Shown here in pieces: positions 6,541 through 11,722 of a DNA stretch of 11,722 bases. Origin of the DNA: Nitrososphaera_A sp036522495 (GTDB taxonomy: Archaea > Thermoproteota > Nitrososphaeria > Nitrososphaerales > Nitrososphaeraceae); contig DATDFS010000104.1 of the NCBI GenBank assembly GCA_036522495.1, positions 1-11,722 of the forward strand. The letters are read 5' to 3'. The notes under the pieces were generated by a model. The model was not told the origin of the DNA, ran no database searches, and saw nothing but the letters and a program-made list of their open reading frames with translations. Every line of letters begins with the position of its first letter. Positions within the stretch are counted from its first letter, which is position 1. The translations under genes and the position numbers were made by a program.

Positions 6541-6879
6541 ATGAAAGAAGATGAAGATGAAGATGTTGTTGGCGGCAAGTCAGACATGAAGAATAATAAT
6601 AAGAGTAATGATCTAAAAGTGAAGAGGGAGGAGAAAGGGAAGAAGAGAAGATGGGATGCTGCCATAGTAGCGGTTGGAATGCTGATAGGTTTTTCTGTAA
6701 TCATTATGAAAACCACTGGCTACTGGCCTTGCAATATAATAAGCACCCTGCAAATCAAGCAAATCTCTTGCGGTAAATCTATCCAGGAGAATGTGTCTTC
6801 GATAATACGTTGGATTCAGCAGCAGTATCAAGGCCGATTTCTTTCTCCTTTCTTATCACAATTTCTTCAAAGTATCTAA
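6541..6879 (+). CDS. Small single-pass membrane protein, unrecognised
   Basis: The product is 112 aa from ATG 6541. GTG 6529 would add four residues, but it overlaps the GGAGGGTGA purine block that serves as a plausible ribosome-binding site for the ATG. The N-terminal about 40 residues are highly charged (KEDEDEDVVGG, then KVKREEKGKKRRW). They are followed by one hydrophobic helix (AAIVAVGMLIGFSVIIM). The C-terminal part of about 55 residues has two cysteines and amphipathic stretches (SSIIRWIQQQYQG). Positive charges before the helix predict the N-terminus inside the cell. The last 101 bp overlap the 3' end of the convergent ATP-grasp gene. A minus-strand frame over the same DNA (6420-6716) is Ser/Phe/Leu-rich and was judged its shadow. 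Function unknown. Confidence 0.5.
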   Translation: MKEDEDEDVVGGKSDMKNNNKSNDLKVKREEKGKKRRWDAAIVAVGMLIGFSVIIMKTTGYWPCNIISTLQIKQISCGKSIQENVSSIIRWIQQQYQGRFLSPFLSQFLQSI

Positions 6880-7879
6880 TTACAGTAATCTCTGAAACTT
6901 TAGGCATTGGAGAAATTTCCTTTCCCTCTACCATATCGAGTATCATTGCAGGAAAGTTGGCTCCGGCCAAAGCCGTAAATATTGTCCCACCACCAAGCCG
7001 TGGATTGACTTCTATCAGTTTAATCACACCTTCCGGCGACTCTTTCATTTGAATGCATGAAGGCCCCCTTATTCCAAGATGTTCTGCAATTTTCATACAA
7101 TTTGTTTCAAGATCCGGATTTAGTGTAATTTTTCCTTTGGTAGAAATACCTCCCTTTGTCTGTATTCTGACTCTGGGTACTGCCATCAATGGTTTTTTGT
7201 CAAGATCAGACAGCACATCTACAGTATATTCAGTTCCAGGCAGAAACTCCTGAAATATCATGTCCACAAACCTCGATGATACATACTTCAGGTCAGATTC
7301 ATCTTCTATTTTCAGAATATCTCGACTTCCTTTCCCGAATCGTGGTTTTGCAATAACAGGAAATGCTCTGATCTTTTCCGGATCTGTAGTTGTAAAAGGA
7401 ACCTCAAAATTATCGGAAGAAAGATTCTGGTATGTTAAGGTTTTGTCACGGCATATTTCCAATGTCGCTCTATCGCTTACAACCGCATAAGCTCCCGTCT
7501 CCGCAAGCTTGTCACGATTTTCGCTATACGGATAAATATCAAAACCTGACGATGGCATCAAAACTTTAACATCAAATTTCTTTACGATTTCAAAAAGTCT
7601 ATCTACGAAAGAGTAGTGGTTGGCTTCACTGATAACTTCGCCATTATCCGCCATAAAGAAGCCTGCAGATAAAGGGCTGGAATCAGTAGCAACAATTTTT
7701 CCGCCAAAGTTTGCCATCTTCAACGATTTTATAGTGTTTATTCCTGCCGGACCAGAAGCGCCAGGAATTAGAACAACATCGGCGGCATCGTTGTAACCAG
7801 GTGATGCTGACATGCTACTACGGGAAGATGAAGAAGCGGAAGAGGATTGATACGGTGATGATGATTTGGTATTACGCAA
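6779..7879 (-). CDS. Second ATP-grasp protein, CarB/PylC-like
   Basis: The product is 366 aa from TTG 7879, or 344 aa from ATG 7813. Residues 35-46 form a Rossmann/pre-ATP-grasp motif (VVLIPGASGPAG). FPVIAKPRFGKGSRD (173-187) is the ATP-binding strand with its glycine loop, QEFLPGTEYTVDV (210-222) is typical of CarB-like ATP-grasp enzymes, and LIEVNPRLGGG (288-298) carries the Mg-ATP Glu and Asn. It is a distant paralogue of the other ATP-grasp protein in this window: same domain order, different motif details and no Asn insert. It should form amide-type bonds with ATP; the substrate is unknown. The Ser-rich first 22 residues exist only with the TTG start. The TATA box at 7923-7916 fits TTG 7879 better (short leader) than the ATG. 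The gene diverges from the PHP gene, suggesting a shared function or control. Confidence 0.9.
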   Translation of the reverse strand: MRNTKSSSPYQSSSASSSSRSSMSASPGYNDAADVVLIPGASGPAGINTIKSLKMANFGGKIVATDSSPLSAGFFMADNGEVISEANHYSFVDRLFEIVKKFDVKVLMPSSGFDIYPYSENRDKLAETGAYAVVSDRATLEICRDKTLTYQNLSSDNFEVPFTTTDPEKIRAFPVIAKPRFGKGSRDILKIEDESDLKYVSSRFVDMIFQEFLPGTEYTVDVLSDLDKKPLMAVPRVRIQTKGGISTKGKITLNPDLETNCMKIAEHLGIRGPSCIQMKESPEGVIKLIEVNPRLGGGTIFTALAGANFPAMILDMVEGKEISPMPKVSEITVIRYFEEIVIRKEKEIGLDTAAESNVLSKTHSPG

Positions 7880-7915
7880 ATGACCCGACCAGTGGCCGCG
7901 ATTACTAAACCATCA

Positions 7916-7923
7916 CATATAAA
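7916..7923 (-). promoter_or_regulatory. TATA box for the second ATP-grasp gene
   Basis: TTTATATG on the minus strand is centred about 40 nt before TTG 7879, predicting a leader of about 13 nt. It shares the intergenic region with the oppositely directed PHP promoter. Confidence 0.45.
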
Positions 7924-7946
7924 CATTCGTTGACCAAAAATTAAAG

Positions 7947-7954
7947 TTTATAAT
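7947..7954 (+). promoter_or_regulatory. TATA box for the PHP gene
   Basis: TTTATAAT is centred about 29 nt before TTG 7980. This places the expected transcription start within a few bases of the start codon, so the mRNA should be leaderless or nearly so and start translation at UUG. Confidence 0.55.
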
Positions 7955-7979
7955 AAAAAAACCCACAATTACATCCACA

Positions 7980-8615
7980 TTGAATACCAAAGAAGATTAT
8001 CATGTTCACTGCAATTACAATGACCATTCTGCGCCTGAACTTACAATCCAAAATGTGCTGAGACGCGCAAAAGAAATGGACTTGGAAACATTGGCTTTTA
8101 CTGAACATGTTAGAAAAACATCTGATTGGATTCCAAAATATTTAAACGAAATAGAATCGCAGGTAAAAAATTACAATGACGGTAATAACTCCCACTTAAA
8201 AGTCGTTTCCGGATTTGAGGCAAAGATCCTTGCAGACGGATCCGTTAACTGTTCCGAAGAATATAGTAAAAACTACTTTTTGATAGCCAGTTTTCATAAT
8301 GTATATGGCGACAAGGAAATTTGGATTAGCGCATTAAAAAAGGCGATTGAAAATCCGGATGTAAATGTAATAGGTCACGTGGCGCCAGAGCCGACGTTTA
8401 CACTTGAAAACAGCGAGGTTGATGAGCTAGCCTCTCTAATAGTAGAAAACAAAAAAATAGTCGAGATAAATGCAAAGTACCGTAGACCGCCTCGGGATTG
8501 GATAGTCACTTTCAATAAAAGAGGAGTGAAATTTCACTTGGGTAGTGATGCACACTCTTTGCAACAGATAGGTCAATTCGAAAAGATTTCGGATCTGATT
8601 TCATTAGTGTCGTAG
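7980..8615 (+). CDS. PHP-domain phosphoesterase, histidinol-phosphatase-like
   Basis: The product is 211 aa, the size of a stand-alone PHP (polymerase and histidinol phosphatase) domain, a metal-dependent phosphoesterase fold. Metal-binding motifs are all visible: HVH (8-10), TEH (41-43), GFE (78-80), SFH (104-106), GH (132-133) and GSDAH (188-192). This suggests an active enzyme using a two- or three-metal centre. Candidate substrates are small phosphates (as in HisK-type histidinol phosphatase) or nucleotides, and the sequence does not decide. No his genes are in the window, so a role in histidine synthesis is not supported by context. The start must lie before residue 8. TTG 7980 is the only usual start codon there, and the TATA box fits it. 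There is no signal peptide or membrane segment, so it is cytoplasmic. Divergence from an ATP-grasp gene suggests a linked pathway. Confidence 0.9.
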   Translation: MNTKEDYHVHCNYNDHSAPELTIQNVLRRAKEMDLETLAFTEHVRKTSDWIPKYLNEIESQVKNYNDGNNSHLKVVSGFEAKILADGSVNCSEEYSKNYFLIASFHNVYGDKEIWISALKKAIENPDVNVIGHVAPEPTFTLENSEVDELASLIVENKKIVEINAKYRRPPRDWIVTFNKRGVKFHLGSDAHSLQQIGQFEKISDLISLVS

Positions 8616-8852
8616 TAATTCTAGAACCCTTTTCCTTTCTGCTTTTGCAAGATTTGTTTGATTGGATTAGATCTGCGATATTTTGTGTTTGTTTTGGATC
8701 TTCAACATCTGATGCCTGTGTTAAAACTCAATTTTTATCCATCATCTCCTATTATGGGCTTGTCGTAACAGAACAAAGAGATGTTGTTGACCTAATTTAC
8801 TTTAATGCAAGGAATTAGGCCCTTGGTTTTACTCATTGCTCTTGCTTTAGTA

Positions 8853-8875
8853 TTCTCTGTCTGGAGGACAGAGGA
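8853..8875 (+). repeat. Inverted repeat / hairpin
   Basis: CTCTGTC (8855-8861) pairs perfectly with GACAGAG (8867-8873) around a TGGAG loop, extended by one G-T and one T-A pair. It is the most GC-rich structure in this intergenic region. There is no T-tract directly after it, so it is not an obvious terminator. Confidence 0.45.
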
Positions 8876-8891
8876 AATCCTCAAGATCTCA

Positions 8892-8911
8892 ATAGCAATA
8901 CAGAGTGCTAT
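8892..8911 (+). repeat. Second short inverted repeat
   Basis: ATAGCA (8892-8897) pairs with TGCTAT (8906-8911) around an eight-base loop, 16 bp after the first hairpin. The tandem arrangement could belong to a structured RNA. Each stem alone is short enough to be chance. Confidence 0.3.
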
Positions 8912-8973
8912 CTCATTACCTTTTAACATGCATTGTGCCTCTTGCAGTTCCAACTCTGATTAATCTTTTTAAC

Positions 8974-9227
8974 CTACATTATTCTGAGGATGTATTTCAA
9001 AAAAGGACTTATTTTTATTGAATACAAACAGCCTATCAGAAAGACCACCTCTCTCACATTAATGTTATTACTACCATATACTTCGGCTTCTGATCCAAAA
9101 GCAGTAATGGCTTATCGCCTTTCGTAGTTCCATAATCAATTAAAAGTCTGGCTGAATTGCCATGAAAACTTTGAAAGCTTTGTTGACTAGCGGATGGAGA
9201 TGGTCTTGATGTCGATAGACAGGTGCG
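8974..9227 (-). pseudogene. Possible decayed coding remnant, unrecognised
   Basis: On the minus strand 57 codons are open from 9227 to TGA 9056-9054. They read Ser/Pro-rich at first (STSRPSPSASQQSFQSF) and then as folded protein (ARLLIDYGTTKGDKPLLLL). The neighbouring frame then continues plausibly with GSEAEVYGSNNINVREVV to TAG 8976-8974, as if a frameshift split one gene. There is no start codon at the beginning. No family was recognised, and chance cannot be excluded. Confidence 0.22.
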
Positions 9228-9335
9228 TCATTATTTATGAGTTTAAGAACCGTTACATGCTAATGCCAGGCTGCTACATGATTACCTTATAACGTTAATA
9301 TAGCAACATCAATGATATTATAAAACGACCTCATA

Positions 9336-10601
9336 TTGCAAATCAATCGAAGCCAATCATCGATTTCACATAATAAACCAACAACTGTATCCATTGTAAT
9401 TCCCACATATAATGAAGCTGAGAATATTTTGAAACTGATAGAAGCAATAAAGAGTAATCTGCCACATATTACATCTACAGAGATAATAGTAGTAGATGAT
9501 AATTCTCCTGACGGAACTGGCAGAATAGTTGAGAATTACATACATGATATAACCACAGGCGGCGGCAACGACAAATCAAATCAACATCAACAAAATAATA
9601 ACCATCTTCCTATTACCACCTCTGTTAAAGTTATTAATAGACAAAATAAGAGGGGACTGATTTCCGCAATTTTACAAGGAATAGAATCTTCGGCAGGAGA
9701 ATATATCCTAGTCATGGATGCAGATTTTTCTCACTCACCAGAACTCATACCAAGCATGTTAGAGCAACTGTCACAGAACCCTGATCATATAGTTGTCGCA
9801 TCACGATATGTTAAAGGTGGTTCGGTAGTAGGTTGGCCTATAAAACGCAGGATAATTAGCAGAGGTGCGAATATAATTGCCAGACGTATTTTGAGGCTAT
9901 GTAATATCACAGATCCTATGTCTGGATTCTTTGCATTTCGACGTCAAGTAATGGAAAACATCAACATCGATACTACTGGATATAAACTATTGCTAGAACT
10001 TCTTGTTAAGGTCAATGGCAGTAGTACCAGGGTAAAAGAAATTCCATATACTTTTACCGATAGAAAATCTGGACAAAGCAAGATGGATATCAACGTCATA
10101 CTTGATTACGTTAGAGCGGTGTGGCACCTTTACAGGTATGGCCAAAAATCAAAACAAACGATACTGCAGAGGAACAAAGAGAGGCGCAAGTCGATACTGT
10201 TCCTATCTAAGGTTGGCAGATTCTTTACAGTAGGAGCAAGTGGCTTGTTAGTAAACTATGTGGTATCTTATCTACTATCAAATGGCGTACTGGCAAACTT
10301 ATGGTACGTTGAATCTACAATGATTGGAATAGTATGCTCGATAACTTCAAACTTTTTTCTAAACAAAGCTTGGACTTTTGAGGATAGGAATTTCTCCGCC
10401 GTACATACTTTAAAACAGTATGGGCTGTTTGTTGCTATGAGCTCAACCGGTGCGGCCTTACAATTAGCAATATTGTATTTGTTAGTACAATCAGGAAACA
10501 TGAAATACGAATTTTCGTTAATACTGGCCGTCGCTATTGCATCTATGAGTAACTTTCTGCTTAACAAGAAATTGACTTTTCGGGAGAAAGTATGGGGTTA
10601 A
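9336..10601 (+). CDS. DPM1-like GT2 glycosyltransferase with C-terminal GtrA membrane domain
   Basis: The product is 421 aa. Residues 18-265 are a GT-A fold family 2 glycosyltransferase of the dolichol-phosphate mannose/glucose synthase type. Visible motifs are VSIVIPTYNEAENI (18-31), IIVVDDNSPDGT (50-61), MDADFSHSPE (127-136, the metal-binding DxD), ASRYVKGG (155-162), and DPMSGFFAFRR (193-203). It should move a sugar from a nucleotide donor to a polyprenyl phosphate on the cytoplasmic face. Residues 295-420 form a GtrA-like domain with four predicted membrane helices and the internally repeated signature SNFFLNKAWTF / SNFLLNKKLTF, often linked to lipid-linked sugar flipping or anchoring. 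An Asn/Gln/Gly-rich insert (72-95) sits in a loop of the catalytic domain. TTG 9336 is the only usual start codon after an upstream in-frame stop. TTAATATA (9295-9302) fits as its TATA box. Role in glycoprotein or glycolipid synthesis is inferred. Confidence 0.93.
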   Translation: MQINRSQSSISHNKPTTVSIVIPTYNEAENILKLIEAIKSNLPHITSTEIIVVDDNSPDGTGRIVENYIHDITTGGGNDKSNQHQQNNNHLPITTSVKVINRQNKRGLISAILQGIESSAGEYILVMDADFSHSPELIPSMLEQLSQNPDHIVVASRYVKGGSVVGWPIKRRIISRGANIIARRILRLCNITDPMSGFFAFRRQVMENINIDTTGYKLLLELLVKVNGSSTRVKEIPYTFTDRKSGQSKMDINVILDYVRAVWHLYRYGQKSKQTILQRNKERRKSILFLSKVGRFFTVGASGLLVNYVVSYLLSNGVLANLWYVESTMIGIVCSITSNFFLNKAWTFEDRNFSAVHTLKQYGLFVAMSSTGAALQLAILYLLVQSGNMKYEFSLILAVAIASMSNFLLNKKLTFREKVWG

Positions 10602-10628
10602 CTTATTCATTTTTACACAATAAGTTAA
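10598..10628 (+). terminator. Hairpin overlapping the glycosyltransferase stop codon
   Basis: TTAACTTATT (10598-10607) is mirrored perfectly by AATAAGTTAA (10619-10628) around an 11-base loop containing a T5 tract. The stop codon lies within the left arm. It may act as a 3'-end stabiliser or terminator. It is AT-rich, and archaeal termination does not require hairpins, so the assignment is tentative. Confidence 0.4.
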
Positions 10629-10731
10629 TAGTGGCGAGTGTTTTGATGCTCCCCTGATTTTAAAGATAATTGGTCTTTTTCCTGCGATGAGTGAAAACAT
10701 GCAACATCAGACTACATGGCAATCGCAATTA

Positions 10732-11586
10732 TTATGAACTCACCTGAAAAGTCTCATTAGTATCATTAATTATACAGCCAAGTTGAATAAATCCTAGATA
10801 GGTTGATGCCAATCTTTCATATCGTGTCTGGATTCGTCTAAAGCTCTTGAGCCATCCAAAGAATCTTTCTACACCACTACTTCTGACTTTCTTGTGGTCC
10901 TGGTACAGGAAAATATTTGGTCTGCCTTGTTTTGGTTTGGTGTTACTACCCCTTTCTCTTATTTGGGCTCTAATACGTCTGTTGTAAAGATATGTCAGTA
11001 CTAGAAATGCATGGTACTTGGTATCATCGGCCCGGATATGTTCTGGTCTGCTCTTGGGTCTTCCTTTGTTATTCCTAATTTGCATGTCATTCAGAAGTGG
11101 AATTAGCTTCTAATTACTACTTCCATGCTCCTTCGTTTCCCGGTCCCAAACCTGTTGCTATTGGCAAAGATCTCGGTGTTACTGCTGCCTGTATCTTGCT
11201 TCCCTTTGTCCTCTTATGACCATCAATCAAAGCCTATTTCTTGCCCCCTTTCTTGGATGCTACAGTGCTGCTGTCTACATATAGGTCGTCCATATTATTT
11301 ATCAATCCAGAAATATAGCCACGTGATACCAGGGAATTCGTAATATTTATTTTTCCATACACCTTTAATACTCCACTTCTTATGTCGTCCCCAAGCTGTT
11401 TTGTAGGAGCCATACTTTGGAGGCATATCCATCCATCCATCTACATTCACTCATAAGGACATGCAAAATACCATCGATGGCACTCCTATCATAAGCCCTA
11501 GGTCTACCAGTATGAGCAGGAGCGGGAATTGATGGTAATAACAGCTTCCATTGATCATCCGCTAGCTCTTCGAATCTCGCTAGCAT
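10732..11586 (-). pseudogene. IS5-family transposase, broken by frameshifts and stops
   Basis: Pieces in different frames add up to one DDE transposase. The N-terminal piece from ATG 11586 has the IS5-type opening (LADDQWKLLLPSIPAPAHTG, GRPRAYDR, then ECRWMD). The middle piece has DLYVDSSTVASKKGGKK, with the first catalytic Asp. A further stretch reads GHKRTKGSKIQAAVTPRSLP to GPGNE. The C-terminal piece (117 aa from 11085) has the catalytic Glu in SSGVERFFGWLKSFRRIQTR and ends LGFIQLGCIIN, typical of the family. Reconstruction needs removal of a 4-bp unit in the GATG run near 11427-11440, one base in the T5 run at 11350-11354 and four bases near 11128-11131. Two in-frame TAGs (11234-11236, 11110-11112) also interrupt it. 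The full length of about 280 aa matches the family, so the gene is complete but dead. Confidence 0.88.
10732..11586 (-). mobile_element. IS5-family insertion sequence remnant (ends not located)
   Basis: Defined only by the transposase pseudogene. I compared about 100 bp beyond each end and found no convincing terminal inverted repeats or target duplication, consistent with an old, decayed copy. True ends probably lie between 10630 and 10731 on the left and 11587 and 11722 on the right. No other gene was seen to the window end. Confidence 0.6.
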
Positions 11587-11722
11587 CAATTAGACATGAT
11601 CTAAGCTATAGGTAAGCTAGTGAGAGAATCTAGAGCTATATATCAAATTACTTTCCAGACGAGTTCTATTATTATTCTGCAAGTTACCCTGCACTCGACT
11701 AGACCCCGGCCCAGTTAGCTCC

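Larger units (their letters stand above)
8616..9335. other. Long gap between the PHP and glycosyltransferase genes
   Basis: About 720 bp without an intact gene. It holds a T-rich stretch just after the PHP stop (a possible terminator), two adjacent hairpins (8853-8875 and 8892-8911) and a coding-like minus-strand remnant (8974-9227). It also holds TATA-like elements at 9285-9302 before the glycosyltransferase. No tRNA or known riboswitch pattern was seen. Confidence 0.4.

Noticed and set aside
6420..6716. 98-codon minus-strand ORF, Ser/Phe/Leu-rich
   Set aside because: Composition is what the antisense of the acidic/lysine-rich membrane-protein gene would give, and no conserved motif is present.
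259..10709. Shared 11-mer ATGCAACATCA at 259-269 and 10699-10709 as possible insertion-sequence ends
   Set aside because: An 11-base match is expected by chance several times in a window this size, and flanks do not extend it.
11690..11722. GC-rich window end that resembles a tRNA edge
   Set aside because: Too short to form any arm, and no matching acceptor or T-loop sequence is visible before the window ends.

Overview
The window reads as low-GC archaeal DNA, most likely from a soil-type ammonia-oxidising thaumarchaeon (Nitrososphaerota, Nitrosocosmicus/Nitrososphaera-like). This is an inference. It rests on TTTATATA-type TATA boxes placed about 23-40 nt before start codons instead of Shine-Dalgarno sites, on non-ATG starts, on Asn/Ser/Gln/Glu-rich low-complexity stretches inside otherwise conserved enzymes, and on an archaeal-type polyprenyl-phosphate glycosyltransferase fused to a GtrA domain. 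No rRNA, tRNA or other phylogenetic marker gene is present.

Layout. Positions 1-1385 are gene-poor and look eroded: several stop-bounded coding-like fragments lie in different frames around a very AT-rich stretch. Positions 1386-4690 hold a two-gene minus-strand set: a BshC-like protein (the family of the putative cysteine-adding enzyme of bacillithiol synthesis) carrying an extra zinc-ribbon-like insert, followed by an ATP-grasp ligase. A TATA box and a long imperfect palindrome sit at the head of the set. Positions 4951-5723 encode a divergently transcribed, mostly disordered protein with an aromatic-rich C-terminal segment. Positions 5861-6879 hold two possible small charged proteins, an 18-bp perfect palindrome and a single-pass membrane protein. 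Positions 6779-8615 hold a second ATP-grasp protein (minus) and a PHP-domain phosphoesterase (plus) that diverge from a shared promoter region of about 100 bp. Positions 8616-9335 are non-coding or decayed, with two hairpins. Positions 9336-10601 encode a DPM1-like GT2 glycosyltransferase with a C-terminal GtrA membrane domain, ending in a hairpin. Positions 10732-11586 are a broken IS5-family transposase.

How the genes may work together. Two ATP-grasp ligases related to the CarB/PylC-like group, a BshC-like protein and a PHP phosphoesterase within about 7 kb suggest a small-molecule or peptide-ligation pathway. Only the BshC-like gene and the first ATP-grasp gene have an operon-like arrangement, and the second of these also has its own TATA box. 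The substrate cannot be read from the sequence. BshA-like and BshB-like partners are absent from the window, so canonical bacillithiol synthesis cannot be claimed. The BshC-like/ATP-grasp pair is the most interesting candidate for an undescribed system here.
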